64,000 bases of DNA from Halichoerus grypus (GCF_964656455.1 NC_135717.1:7717033-7781032); one strand, 5' to 3'. Counted from the first letter of the stretch, positions 47,721-60,500 are shown. The notes: generated by a model not told the origin, from the letters alone. Made by a program: numbers and translations.

Positions 47721-49290
47721 AATACAGTGAAATTATGAAGTACTTCATAAGGAGAGAATACCTCCAGGTTATTGTACAAACCTGGGGAGAGGATGAGGAA
47801 AAGGCAGGGGACTGAAGTGTGGGGATGGCGGAGGGTGGGGGGCGCGGAACAGGCAGGGAATTCTGAGAAGGCTGGGAAGAACTTGGGCTCTCCTAGCCAT
47901 GCAGCAATAGGTGTGGGAGGCGGGCAGCTGAGGAAGCTGCCCAAGGGGCCAAGGTTAGCGACCTCCAAGGAGGTACATCCTGGGGTCGAAGCTTGAGGTA
48001 AGTGCAGAAAGCAGGGCCCAGGCAGAGGGGCGGAAAGCTGGATTTGAGTGTGTGGTCCCGTGTTGGTCAAAGAACTCCGATACATCATAATAATTAAAAA
48101 AAAAACTTGTATATGTAGGCACTTTATAGTTCACAAAGCATTTTCTCCTCTTTGACGCTTATAGATGCACGCGGCGGAGCCAGGACCTGAATCCAGCTGG
48201 TTCCAGTCCTCACTGTGCTGGGCTACGCTGCCCAGCTGCCCTTTACGAGCATGGGCAGCGAGAGGCTATAAAAGCTTAGGGCCAAGGAGGTCTTACACTT
48301 TACGACTGGAAGGGCCCAAACACTGAGCCATTAGAACAGATGTAGGTCTTATCTGGAGATCCAGAAGCCTCTTATAAGACCAGGCAAAGCCATTAGATGC
48401 TGGACCCCAGGAAGGTCCTGAGGGTCGGGGGGGGGGGCGGGGGAGAGTCGCTGGGGTGGCTAAGGAGGCTAAAAAGCGACCGCACCAGAATTCAAATAGC
48501 CTAATACTATGTCCAGTGTAATGAAGGACACCCAGCTGTGGCAGAGGGACTGGTGGAAGACTGAGATTCTCTGCTGTGCTCCAATGAGTTCAGCACCTCT
48601 TTGAGTTCTGGACATAAGGTCTCATGCTAGTCTGAGATCACACCCCACTCCCAGCACAGGTCTGCAAGCTATCATGTTCTGTCTACACAGGAGTGCCCAG
48701 GAAAAAGATCGAAGACCGTGACATCCTCCCCAGAGGATGCTGCCTCTTACCACTGGCGTGGAGGGTGTGGGGTTCCCAACACATGTGAACTGGGGATCAA
48801 GTGGCTGAAGCTGGTGATGTGTGGTGATTCCTGTGCTGGGGAGGGGGGCGCTATCTCCCCCTGAGAAAACGTCCTGTCCTGGAGACAGTTAAGAAAATTG
48901 GGAGCCCTAAAGGAAATAAAGGTAATTACTTGCTTTTCTTTTCTTTTCTTTCTTAGATCAAAAAATGTTGGAGCTTGTAGGGTCCTAGAACCCTCTGAAG
49001 TGCCAACGGGCTAGCTCTTGGGTGGGAGGCTGATTACCTGGCAGCATGGTCCTCTGCCTCTGGCTTCAAGGTCAGAATTCTGTCCTGCTTTTGAAGGACC
49101 TGGGGGCACTGGACACAGCCCCCCTCATTGCGGTGCTCTTTCTTGACGGGAGAAGTCCCCAGGGAGGCTCACTTGTGCCGTGTGAGGCTTATGTTTCAGA
49201 GAAACTCTGAGCTGCTTCATATTTCAGAAACCTTCTGAAACACAATAACATGAAATAAAACCCCTTGATTATGGTCCTTTTCAACACCGC
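47721..49290. other. Unassigned intergenic DNA, possible MIR piece
   Basis: About 48110-48235 (tagttcacaaagcattttct ... gaatccagctggttcc) may be a reverse MIR. A G-run lies at 48427-48442. Confidence 0.4.
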
Positions 49291-49294
49291 TGAA

Positions 49295-49690
49295 GAGAGT
49301 AAAATAGTACAATGCCAACTCAGGTATCCCATACCATTCTTGTCTCCCCCCAGCCGGCCACGCTGGGTATTTTTTTCAGCAAATCTCAGACATCATTTCG
49401 ACCATAAAACCTGCAGTATGTGTCTCTAAGACTCTTTTCCTTTTTAAAACATAACCGCAACAGCCTTTTCACAACCAGAAGTTTTAAACAGTAACTCTGC
49501 CATATTGCCAATCAATGTTCACATCTACCAGATTTTTAAAAACCGCACAATTGATTCTTAGACTCATGAACCGAATGAATTTACAGGTTGTATCTGGCTG
49601 ATAAGTCTCCTTATCTATAGGTCCACTTCCCTCTTTAAAAAAAAAATTTTTTTTTTTAAAAATCTTGTACTTGTGTATTTCAGCTGGCTG
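49295..49690. mobile_element. Old L1-type fragment
   Basis: agcaaatctcagacatcatt, tttaaacagtaactctgcca and acatctaccagatttttaaa are phrases of an old L1 3' region. Confidence 0.5.
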
Positions 49691-49779
49691 TCGTTAGAAC
49701 GAAATGACACTTAACCGATGTCTGGACGCCTGCTCTGTGTCAGGCAGGGCGCTCTGGGCTGCAAAGAAAGGCGTGAGCG

Positions 49780-50700
49780 GACAGAGTAGTGTCTGGCCTC
49801 GCTTTGGGGCAAACCATGGACCCTCTCTGGGCTTCGGTCCCCCCTAATCTAGCAGAAGAGACTGGACCAAGCGCTCCTTCGAGGCCGCGCTCTGATGCGG
49901 CTCTCAACGCTGTGACCAACCCACTGTGCGAGCCTCTGCAAAACGCCTGCCAGATACCTCCCCTGGAGCCCGGGCCCACACCCCGCTTTTCCGGGCGACC
50001 GCCCGCCTGCCTGGGCTCCCGGAGGCCGAGGAAACGCGGGAGGAGCTCCCCCGGACGCCGCCAAGCTCCGACCGGACCGCGGTGGCGAGCGGTAACGGCC
50101 ACCGCTCGGAACTCGGCGCACGGACCCGGCTCCCGCCCAACTACAATTCCCAGAGGCTTCTGCGGCGAGCCGGTCACCATGGAGACCAGCCGGGCTCGTC
50201 GGCTCTGCAACGGTCGGTGGCCTGGGCCTGCGAGGAGCCGTGCGCGGAACAGTCCCCAAAGCTTTCAGACGGGCCGGTCACGTGCCCCGACCACCCAGGC
50301 CTTGGTTCTGCGGCCCGAGGAGACGGAGTCCTTACACCGAACCAAGGCCATGGGAGGACGGAACTACATTTCCCAGAAGGCCGCAGGCGCACTCCGCTTC
50401 CGGTCGCTCGGCACTGAAAAGGTAACACCGAGCTGTCGCCAAAGGAGTCAAGTCCTGGGTATTTGGGCTCCTGAAGCCCGTGAACAGAGGAGCGGGAGAC
50501 AGAGAACATGGGCAGAGGAGGAAAGGATAATGGGGAATTTGGTTACAAAGCAACATTAAAGATCGCATCCCCTCCTGTTTACCTTTTCCACGACGCTCAG
50601 GGCCAGCGTGGGCATCGCACAGCTCTCTGGGAAATGCAGGGGACGCTGCCCTAAGGCCTATGGGAAATGTAGTCACTGATTAACTGTCACTTCGTTGAGC
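49780..50700 (+). promoter_or_regulatory. Orphan CpG island with three ACTAYRNNNCCCR motifs
   Basis: CpG-dense block with actacaattccca (50140-50152), actacatttccca (50363-50375) and its reverse complement (50661-50673). These motifs mark many housekeeping and zinc-finger-gene promoters (ZNF143/SBF type). GTCACCATGGAGAC at 50173-50186 is X-box-like. A good 5' splice site, gaaaag then gtaacacc, occurs near 50420. No downstream coding exon is recognised on either strand before IFT22. Confidence 0.65.
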
Positions 50701-52545
50701 ACCTGCAATAAACCGGGCACGCTGAAAATAGGGGATTAAACTCGCCTTCTTCCTTCTTGTCCACTCAAACACAAATTTTCTTCCTAAATACTTACGGAAC
50801 CTGTCCCATTTTCTTCATGCCAATCGCCGATGCTGTGTTTCAGACACTCTGGATTTTCTTGTCAACCTGCTCTCAGGCATGTTCCCCTTAAGTCGTCTCT
50901 CCACGGGGCCACCAAAGTAATCGTCCCTGCTCTGCTTAGGGCATTTTAGCGGCTAATAGACTCACGTCCACGCTCCTTGCTGGTATATATTTGACCTTAC
51001 TCTCTCGTGCTAGTCTTTTCATACGTAAGAACCATTCTTTTTAGAGTCATCTCGTTTGCGATTGATACCTTAAAACTATTGTCACCATTTTTTAAAAATG
51101 CAAAGCACAACTTCCTGCTTTGAACAGTTGCACCGGCAAAAAGGATGATCAATTCCCAGTGTCGTTGTATTTGCAAAATATCCTTGAAAAGTACTTGAAG
51201 TAGGTTCCTGTAAGTAGAAACCAAGTCATTCATACTCTGACAAAATTAGAATTCCTCTGAACGAAGTATTTCATTGCGTCACATGGGTAACACACCTAGG
51301 TGTTTTCCAGGCCTTGTAAAGTCACACAAAAGAGAAAAGGATGGTTCTTGTATAAAGTACTTATCACAAAACTCCAGTTAGACAATAATGTAAAATAGAG
51401 AAGTTATTTTTATTTTACATAGCACTTTGAATGTCTAAGATCTAAAATTATGCCCCATCCGAAGAGCTGCTTAAGTGTGGGGTAAATCTGCACTGAGGCT
51501 TTCCAGAAAGGAGGCATACTTTTAAAAGCTATCAGAATGCTTAGATAGGAATGAACTGCAGAAAGATAGATGAGGTGTTGCTCACATCAAAGCACCATGA
51601 ACTTTCCTTTTGAAGTGGGAATACTTGGCAGACATAGCATTTCCATTGGCTTTTAACTTTGGTAGGAAGAATGGCCAGTATCATAAATGTAGAGAATTAT
51701 TTAACTGATAAAGCAGTTTCAAAGTCACATTAAAAATGTGTAATCTGTTCTTAACATTCAAAAGCAGAGTTTCCTCCTTCCTCACTAATTTAATCTCTTT
51801 GGGTTTGGTTTGTAAAAATGGGGATCCTTCATTTGTTGAAGGAAAGAATACATTTGTTGAGAAAGTATCAGCCAAGGCCAGGATATTCTCAACCATCAGG
51901 TGGGGAAGGCTGAGGTCAAGATCTAGAAGAGTCATAGTTCAGAGTAATTTTCTTGAGTGGTGCAAACAGTTACTTTTTTAATTGGTATTTTAAAAAACTC
52001 TCATAGGTCTTCAGTTACCAGCAAATGTCTGCTCTTTGCTATAACAATTTAGCTACCCTTGTGGTATATGGGTCTTCTGGTGTTCCACAAAAAGTATAAT
52101 GATCTCCAGGAGCTTCCCTGAGCAATCTGGAGCTGTGGACGTTCGAGTTGTGATGTTAAGTGACTAACTCATGGTTTTCTTTACAAGTTTCAGTAATACT
52201 CCCTGATTTGATTGGTTTCAGAAAATATGATGATGCTAGTTCTATCTGCAACATATGTGGAAACCATTTTCTGGGTGGCTCGGCTTCAAGAATGGCTCTT
52301 TGCCCGTTGCTGTCCTTGTTGCTTTACTAGGGGTTCAGTCTCAGGGGTGACATTCTCGGCCATGTTCATCTGTGGACTCATTTGCCTGCCCAGTTACCCC
52401 AGGACAGGGGAAAGAACAGGGGCATGGGGGGCCAGTTTGGTCCCTGTCCCTAACTTGCTGGGTCATCTCAGACTGATCATTTGTCATCTCCCCTAACTCC
52501 CCCTTCCCCCGAGCCTGCTCCTCTTCCATTAGCGCCTCAGGTACC
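50701..52545. other. Unassigned intergenic DNA
   Basis: AT-rich downstream of the CpG island; no gene recognised. Confidence 0.45.
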
Positions 52546-52549
52546 ATTC

Positions 52550-52845
52550 ACTGAGGCTGAATTCCAGCCCCCAAAGATCTCAGGACCCAACCTCTGGAAC
52601 GTGTGAGTGTTGTTTCATTAGTTGGAAAAAGGGTCTTTGCTGATGTGATTAAGTTAAGGATCTTTAGATGGGGAGATTATCCAGTTGGGCCCTTAATGCA
52701 ATTATAAGTGTCCTTACAACGGAGCGTCGAGGGCAGTTTGAGTCAGATACACAACGTGAAGATGGAGCAGAGAAAGATCTGAGGATGCTGGCCTTAAAGA
52801 CTGGGGCGATGCGGCCACAAACCAAGGATTGGTAGCAGTCACCCC
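52550..52845 (+). mobile_element. MLT1-type LTR (MaLR)
   Basis: gaattccagcccccaaagat, aagggtctttgctgatgtga, gtgtccttacaacgg and ccacaaaccaaggattgg follow an MLT1 LTR; 3' end missing. Confidence 0.7.
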
Positions 52846-52854
52846 TACACGTGT

Positions 52855-53205
52855 CCTTCCCATCCAGCTCTCACGCTGCCATCAGAGTTTATTTCTAAAG
52901 TGGAGACCTGACCACATTAACCGGCAGGGATGATTCTTCAGTGGCAACTCAGACCCTAACTCCTTGGCCTGGTCTGAGAGGCCCTTCACCAACTGACCAC
53001 TCATCTTCTCTCTGCCACCCACACCTCCCGCCACTCAGAGACACCCATTCCCACTCCCTCCCCCCGTCACCCTCCCCGCCATGTCACTCAGTCCCACACG
53101 GACTGCACACACATTCACTGGAGTCATGCTGAACTACCGAGTTTCCCCTGTGACCAGGCTCTTCCATGCTTCTGTGGCTCTCATGTGCATTGTCCCATCT
53201 GTGAC
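52855..53205. repeat. L2-like LINE fragment
   Basis: gtggagacctgaccacatta, aactccttggcctggtctga, tcatgctgaactaccgag and atgcttctgtggctctcatg have the L2 wording. Confidence 0.5.
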
Positions 53206-53668
53206 ACAAAGAAAGTAATCTCACCATACGCTAGCACACGCATGGCAAAAATCACATTGTGCAGTTAGAAAATGGTATGAAATGAGAAATCAGACCTAGG
53301 ATGCCAAGACCAGCAACTTTACCCTTCCCTCGAAAGGGCTGATGGTTGAAACCACCTTCCTAAGATTTCACATTCAATCATATTTATATCCCAAATCATG
53401 CATTTCAGTATTGTTAAAAATGTCCATCAATAAAAAGGTAATATTTCAACATGAATGGTTATTAAAATGATCTAGTATAAAATTGTAACATAAATGGTTA
53501 TGTGGAATAATTTGCAGCTATGAACAAGAATAGAGCAGCTCTGTATTTACACAAACTCTTAAGATAAAAAGTGAAAAAAGCAAGTTGTAGGAAAATGTGA
53601 ACAGTTTGCTATCATGTCCATTCACAAAACACATTTGTACATGCACAGACTGTCTGGTAGAATGTGGA
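53206..53668. other. Unassigned AT-rich DNA
   Basis: About 53400-53600 resembles an L1 3' region weakly; nothing else. Confidence 0.35.
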
Positions 53669-53682
53669 AGGTAAGTAGCTTC

Positions 53683-53813
53683 TTTTTTTTTTTAAGTAGG
53701 CTCCATGCTGGGCATGGAGCCCAACCACTGGGCTTGAACTCACGACTGAGATCAAGACCTGAGCTGATTATCAAGAGTCGGACACTTAACCCACTGAGCC
53801 ACCCAGGCGTCCT
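53683..53813 (-). mobile_element. tRNA-Lys CAN SINE
   Basis: Reverse-oriented shorter subtype; target-site duplication ggtaagtagcttc / ggtaagtggcttc (53670-53682; 53814-53826). Confidence 0.92.
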
Positions 53814-53826
53814 GGTAAGTGGCTTC

Positions 53827-54470
53827 CTGAGAGGGAATGGGTTTCCAGGACAGGAAAGACAGAACTTCTTCATTGACTCTCCCCTTAGAACTTGTGCACA
53901 CGTGGCCTATTCAAATGCAAATCTTTTTCTCTATTCAAGTCCTTACAAGGGTTGCACTCTGGCCCCTAATGTAAATGCATGCTGCTGGGGTTAATTTTTC
54001 TGTTGAACTCTTGGCTTCTCATCAACAATCAGATAAAAATAATTCCTTTCTGTTCTGGAGCTGTATTCTGCAGACCAATTATTATTACTGCCGCTGTTAC
54101 GTAAAGATGATCTGCCACAGTTGGCCTTGAGGCTATTCTGTGTTCTTTCCACATGTTCCCACCGAGAGCAGGTCAGAAGGAAATTAACCTGGACTTAAAA
54201 TGTGCTCGCAGGTAACCAGGCAGTTGGCTAAGAGGTGACTATAGTTCAATCTAAATTTACCAGGACGTTGGCATTATTAGCAAATACCACTCTCTGACAG
54301 ACTGCCCACACAGCTCCATTTCAGCCTCCTCCTTGTCAAAGTGAAGAGCACCCACGCCTATTGATTCATCTCTCTTAAGCGTCTCTACTTTTATCTCACT
54401 CGCACTGGAAAAGACCTACATCTAACTTTTGATCTACTTAATGTGTTTTCAGGTTGGCTATGTTAAAAAA
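53827..54470. other. Unassigned intergenic DNA
   Basis: No gene or named repeat recognised. Confidence 0.45.
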
Positions 54471-54483
54471 ATTCCAAAAATAG

Positions 54484-54578
54484 GGGCACCTGGCTGGCTC
54501 AGTCGGTAGAACACGCAGCTCTTGATCTTGGGTTGTGAGTTCAAGCCCCATGTTGGGCCTAGAGCTTACTTAAAAAAA
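54484..54578 (+). mobile_element. Short tRNA-Lys CAN SINE variant
   Basis: gcacctggctggctcagtcg ... gttcaagccccatgttgggc; A-rich imperfect duplications on both sides. Confidence 0.88.
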
Positions 54579-54925
54579 AAAGAATCCAAATATAAAAATT
54601 ATGGATGAACAAATTCCTAAGATTAAAGCAAACTCACTTGTACGACAAGCTATAAACTCACCATATTTGCTTATTCTGAGCATCAACACTTTTGATGGTT
54701 TTTACAAATTAAGTGTTAGGACGATATAACATTGTTTTTACATATATTACCTGAAGGAATACTTAAGAATTAAGTTCCCCTGAGATCATAAAAAACTTTT
54801 TAGAAGATGTTATGTGTATTCTACCTTCCAAGCTGATAAGGATGTCCAGATATCAAGGATATTTAAATAAAAATAAAATCTTGGAGAGGTTAAATGCTAA
54901 TCTTCCTCAAAAATATCCTAGGTGG

Positions 54926-55039
54926 GGGTGCCTGGCTGGCTCAGTCGGTGAAGTGTGTGACTCTTGATCTCAGGGTTGTGAGTTCGAGCCCCACATTAGG
55001 TGTGGAGATTACTTAAAAATGAAATCTTTGAAAGAAAGA
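54926..55039 (+). mobile_element. Short tRNA-Lys CAN SINE variant
   Basis: gtgcctggctggctcagtcg ... cgagccccacattaggtg; target-site duplication atatcctaggtg (54914-54925; 55040-55051). Confidence 0.9.
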
Positions 55040-55054
55040 TATCCTAGGTGAATT

Positions 55055-55500
55055 GTACACTAATGTTCTAGCAAATTATTTACAATAACCAACAGATGAA
55101 CAGATAAACAAGATGTAATCTGTCCATACAATGGAATAGTATTCAGCCCTAAGCCCTAAAAAGGAAGGGCATTCTGACATCTGCTACAACATGGATGAAA
55201 CTTAAGGACATTCTGCTCAGCGAAATAAGCCAGTCACAAAACTGTATGATTCTACTTTTATGAAGTCCCTAGAGTAGTCAAATTCAGAGAGACAAAAAGT
55301 AGAATGGTGGGTGCCGGGAGTTGGGGGGAGGGGGAATGGGGAGTTAGTGTTTAATGGGTACAGAGCTTCAGTTTGGGATGATAAAAATGTTCTGGAGATG
55401 GAGAGTGAAAAATGGTTAAAATGGCAAATCTTATGTATATTTTACGCCAAGTTTAAAAAGGGTAACAGGATTGTTAAATTAAAAAATTATCCTTAAATTA
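55055..55500 (+). mobile_element. L1 3' fragment
   Basis: acaatggaatagtattcagc, ctacaacatggatgaaactt and gcgaaataagccagtcacaa are L1 3' end. Confidence 0.8.
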
Positions 55501-56080
55501 AAAAATAAACTTCTTTGTAGGTTTATAACGAGAATACTGCATCTCTTACTACTGTAACTGGGATAAGATTTGAGAGTATCCTACCTGCTATATTCTCGAT
55601 TGCCCCGAAAATCCTGTTTTTCTACCAGGAAGCTGAGAGTTGAGGATGGGCCAGACAGGCCAGCTGTGGCAAGGAATGCAGTGGTCCTGCCATAGAGACC
55701 CCCAGAGATCTCGGATGTATGGAGGACACAGGTGGTTCTCAGAGATGCGCAGGGCCAGGCCCAGCCAGGATATGGCGGAGTAAGCCTGGGACCCATGGTT
55801 CCACGGGGAAAACCCATGCCATTGGCTGTACCAGTCCTGGACTTGACTGGAGATGGCCAGTAGGATGGCAAGTGACATCCTGAAAGAGGTCAGGAAGGGC
55901 ACCTGAGGACCTGGCCCTTGAATAGCTGCCCCAATATTAGCACAAACCCTGTCTGATCACCCTGAGGCCATCTTGGGGAAAAGGGCAAGGAAGTAGACCG
56001 TAACCTTGAATTGATGAAATATTTATCCCAGAGACTGAACTAATGTGGAAACTTTTAAATTGCAAGAGACAGAAAAACAG
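55501..56080. other. Unassigned, downstream of IFT22
   Basis: May include the unplaced 3' UTR of IFT22; no poly(A) signal on the minus strand was found. Confidence 0.4.
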
Positions 56081-56086
56081 TTGATT

Positions 56087-56712
56087 CTCACTATTCACGG
56101 TCCTTACATTCTGTAAAGTCACCATGCGCACTGGATGAGGGAATAGCAAACCACTGCTTCTGGGGAAATGCAGGGTTACGTTCCTGTGCGCCTCTGATCC
56201 CAGTTTCATCAGCCATCAATATGCAACCTTGTTTTATGGACGCTTCTATTTAAAGACACCCTATTCAATATGCGTTGTTGCTTTCACCGACATTGAACTC
56301 ACAGCCAACTGCACTGGAACTTGTGCTGGAACGAGGCTTCTCTGAAGCATCAGTTTTCTCCGTAAGGCACATCCCAGCCTTTTTGCACTTTGGAACATTA
56401 GCCAGCTTTTCCCACGCCACATTTGGGGGTCATTTTAAACAGCGAAACCACTCATGAAAAGCACAGAAATGTGAAAATGCGGCACCCAATAGGCTGTGAC
56501 AAGGACACTTGATAGTATGAGAGGTGAAACAAGAAGGCAGAGTGTGGCCTTGTTCAGCCTCAGCTGGAAACATGCGTGACCGGTGATCCAAATTTTTTGC
56601 CGTTCTGAATAACTGAAAGCGCTGTGAGTATTGATCTGGGGGTTACAAATCAATTTGAGCCAGTAGGCAAATTTGCAAATGCAGAGCCCATGAAAGAGGC
56701 TCAATTGTACCC
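56087..56712. mobile_element. Old DNA transposon with imperfect inverted ends
   Basis: Starts cagttgattctcactattca and ends ...atgaaagaggctcaattgta, imperfect inverted termini. The body reads like a known ancient mammalian DNA-transposon family (aaagacaccctattcaatat; ccgtaaggcacatcccagcc; cacttgatagtatgagaggt). Confidence 0.55.
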
Positions 56713-57364
56713 TCATTTGGCATCAAATGTGGTCTAGGTCTCCTCCTTATCTAGGAGGAGGGGACCATGAGATTTAGACCAATTATGGAAAATGGAAGAC
56801 TCTATCATTTTTTCCCCATATCTAAGGTGTAGGACTTAAATGTTGGACTCTACCTCCCTGTTATTTAGAGGAACAGAATGGCAGCTCCATGAGGGGGCGG
56901 ATTTTTATCTGTTTTACTCATGCTATATATCGTCAGCAGCTAGAACAGTGTAGCATGACGCGTCAGTATTTGTTGAATGAACTAAGCAATGAAAACCACC
57001 TTCAAACCAACACACAGGAATTAAACTTCTGCCGAATCATTTGGTTCTGACGGTTACAATTCCACAATTTTTGTCACTTGACGTGTATGAAGAGGAAGGA
57101 AAAACAGCTCAGTTTTCCAGCTCTTGGAGAGGTTTGGGGCAAAGGAATGAGAATGCAATAAGAGGATTTTCTCATCTGAACTAAGGACAGGGAATAAACG
57201 GTACGAGTCAACTCCCTGGCTGACCCGACCTTGAGAGCAGATAAGGAAAATCTCTTCTACAGCCACAGGGAGAAGTTCACATCAGTAGCTGGGTAAGATT
57301 CCAGATCTGCCTGGGGAACAAGGTGACCTCATGTGCGATGTGGAAGAGTCCAGGTGAAGGCTGC
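56713..57364 (-). other. IFT22: IFT22 downstream region / probable 3' UTR
   Basis: Directly follows the IFT22 stop codon on the minus strand; no canonical poly(A) signal is visible, so the extent is unknown. Confidence 0.4.
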
Positions 57365-57513
57365 TTAGGTGATTATTGACATCTCTTCCTGGTCTCTGCT
57401 TTCAGACACTGAGTTGATTATGCTTTTTAAATACTTTATGAACTCCAACCTGATCTCTTCAGGGTCATCCTCAAGATTCGAGTGCACCAGCTTCAGCTTG
57501 CTCAAGGGGGGCG
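57365..57513 (-). CDS. IFT22: IFT22 coding exon 5 with stop
   Basis: 149 nt completing S137 and encoding residues 138-185 (PPLSKLKLVHSNLEDDPEEI... EEMSIIT) with TAA at 57367-57365. Acceptor is ttttaag (AG at 57515-57514). I found no AATAAA or ATTAAA on the minus strand in the 1.8 kb beyond the stop, so the 3' end is not placed. Confidence 0.96.
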
Positions 57514-60500
57514 CTTAAAAAGGAAAGTAAATTAGGCATGAACTTTTAAGGGAGGGCCCTTTCCAGCTCCCAATGACCTGAGTCTTATCGAAGCCAATTT
57601 GTTGACCTCTCTAGAGGCCAAAAATAAAGTGGGGTCTTGCCTGCCATGATTTAACAGAGGAAGAAACCTTTCACCACATGCCACTGCAGATGCGCTCAGC
57701 ATCGTGCTCGGCATACGGTAGGTGCTCAATAAAGAGTGCCACCACACTGTCACCTGGTGGTGGGATAGCAAAACTACAAGCCACTTCCAGGTCCTCTTCT
57801 CACACCAGAAAGGAAGAGATTTCTGAATATTGTGAATCGTCTTCCATGAGCACTTTGTCCCTCTGTCATGGTGTGTCACAGGCTAATTGGGAGATTTTCT
57901 TGAGACAAGACCAGTCAGGAAAGAATGTCCCTAATTGTACTGATGAGTGGCTAAAATCAGGGTTTTTTTTTTTTTTTTCCCCTCTTGGTGTCTGCCTGCT
58001 TTCAAAGTGTCTCTGTCCTGGCCTGGATGCTATGACAGATCTTCCAACCTGGCGATTCCAATTTACATGGTAGGAAGAACAAAGGCCAAGGACAGAGTAA
58101 GTGCTCAATAACTGCACAGAGCCTCTGGTTTCTAAAGACACGAAACAATATACAAATGCCCAGACCATTCAAGACAAGAGCTGAAAGGAGAAATGGCAGT
58201 TTCCTTACACAAAGTCAGGTGTCCTTTATCACTTCCGGAGCCTGGTTTGTGGTGCGCGATCAACAGACACCGAGGGTCCTGTAGGAACTGCTGCTGGACG
58301 AAGCAGGAATACCACATCTCGATTTCCTTCAGGTGGCTCGGGAGGTCGGCATTGAAGATGATCACCACCCCGTGCGCGTCCTTCATCAGGGCTGGCCAGC
58401 ACGACTCGAACCTGCAAGACAGAGAAGGAGGCACGGTGACTGTCAGGTGGCTCCGGTTTCTAGCTGAGGCCTTTAGAAATAGCGTCTTAGGGTTAATTGA
58501 TGGATGACTTGTCATTGTGTCAAGTTTCAAAAGCCACGCATGTCACCAAATAATCGATCACGCCCCTAATACATGCTAGGAAGTGTGCTGGGCCAGAGTC
58601 CAAGGTGCTTGGCGGGCAGCTGAGTCTTGAATCATTTGATGAAGCCAACCCTCTTTAAAGGAAACGTACTTTGGATCACCGCCACAATCCCATAGCTCAA
58701 ATTCACACCCTGTGCCTTTGGCGTTGCTGGTCACGTGTGGGTTCTCAAATTCCAGGATCCTAGAAATAAAAACAATAGTAGCATCTCCACTTTGGGAACA
58801 GTATACTTTGGGAATGCCACCGTCCCCAAAATGGGGGTGGTGGGCCTCTCTGGGAAACAGATTTGTCGGGGCTCACCTCACTCCTTGGGTTGGGTTGTAT
58901 TCGGTGATGTCAGAAGATTCTGTCAGGAAGTTGGCCAAAACGGTTTTTCCACTCTGTGGAAATGAAGATAATAAAAGGTCTTTGCTGAAGAGCTGAAAAG
59001 TAAACCATAAACGTGCCCTCCAATAGCTGGCTTGGAACCAGGTGTGATGGCGTGTAGGCCATGGCCACCCCGAGAGCACCAAGGCAGAAGGTTCTCTCTG
59101 GTTGGGCAGGCCTCGCTGCCTTCCTGTATTTGGTGGGCGCAGTCTGGTCTGGGACCCAGCATGCACGGGGTTTTAAAGAAGGTCTAACTGGGTGACCTTC
59201 TTACCCACACTGATTTCCCTGGCTGGCTTTCAGTTAACTTATCTGAGAACAGAAAAGAATTGTTAGCATTGAGTTTCTCTCCTTTTTCTTTTTTTTAATT
59301 TTTAAAAAAATTTTATTTCCTTTTTTTTTTTAAGATTTTATTTATTTATTTGACAGAGAGAGACACAGCAAGAGGGAACACAAGCAGGAGGAGTGGGAGA
59401 GGGAGAAGCAGGCTTCCCGCTGAGCAGGGAGCCCGATGCGGGGCTCAATCCCAGGACCCTGGGATCATGACCTGAGCCGAAGGCAGACGCTTAACGACTG
59501 AGCCACCCAGGCGCCCATCGGGAGTCTCTCTCCTGCCATGCTCCTCTCCACATCAAGAAACCAGTCTGTCACAGATACGAAGCCACTGAGGTCCAGAAAG
59601 GGGAAGGGAGTTCCTCAAGGTCACAGAGAAATTCAAGTTCAGAGCTGGGTCCCACAGTGGTGGCGGTGCCACACTCTCACACAGGGCTGTTTCTCCTTCT
59701 AGAAAATACAAGTCATACATGGTCCTATTAACAAAACAGCCCTCCTGGTCCCTCCGCCCAAAGTAGCCATCTGTCCATCCATTCCACTCCCTCCCCAAAG
59801 GTGAAAACTATGATCTGTTTTCAGATATTTTCTGTACATTTGCATCGTTCATTTAGCGAATATAGTATATGCTCGGATGTAAGATAAGGCGTTTTTTTCT
59901 CCGCAAATTCCTCCTCCGATGAAAGGGAATCTCTTACACTTGAGTCCTTAAAAATCTCTGAAATTATGTCCTGCTCTCTCAAGAACTTTATTTTGAACAA
60001 CTGCTTGACTAGAATCATTTCAACCAATGCCAGTTTTGGAGGTTTGTAGAGGTCACTTGACAGAATCAGAAGAAGGTCGGGGAAGGGGCTTAATCTTGCT
60101 TTAGTAATTCTTCCTGAGCATGCAGCCTCACTTCAAAATAACACAGTTGAGGGGCGCCTGGGTGGCTCAGTCAGTTAAGCTGGTGGCTCAGTCAGTTAAG
60201 CATCAACCTTCGGCTCAGATCATGATCTCAGGGGTCCTGGGATCAATCCTGGCGTCAGGCTCCCTGCTCAGTGGGGAGTCTGCTTCTCCCTCTCCCCCTG
60301 CCCCACCCCAACTAAATAAATAAATCTTAAAAAAAAAAAAAAGAAAACTACCGTTGAGTGGTTATGTTTGTGGAGACCATGGATATTTATCTATAGGATG
60401 AACGAATAAAGCAAATGACCTGATGTAATAGGAATGGTTCTTTGGGGGCGCCTGGGTGGCTCAGTCGTTAAGCATCTGCCTTCGGCTCAGGTCATGATCC

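Noticed and set aside
49789..50559. 257-codon plus-strand open frame in the CpG island
   Set aside because: GC-rich sequence makes long frames by chance; composition is arginine/proline-rich with no domain, and overlapping frames of similar length exist on the other strand.
52225..52290. CNICGNHF string, like the start of a C2H2 finger, after a possible acceptor
   Set aside because: Only one short match, no histidines at the right spacing, no linker, and a stop soon after; likely chance.
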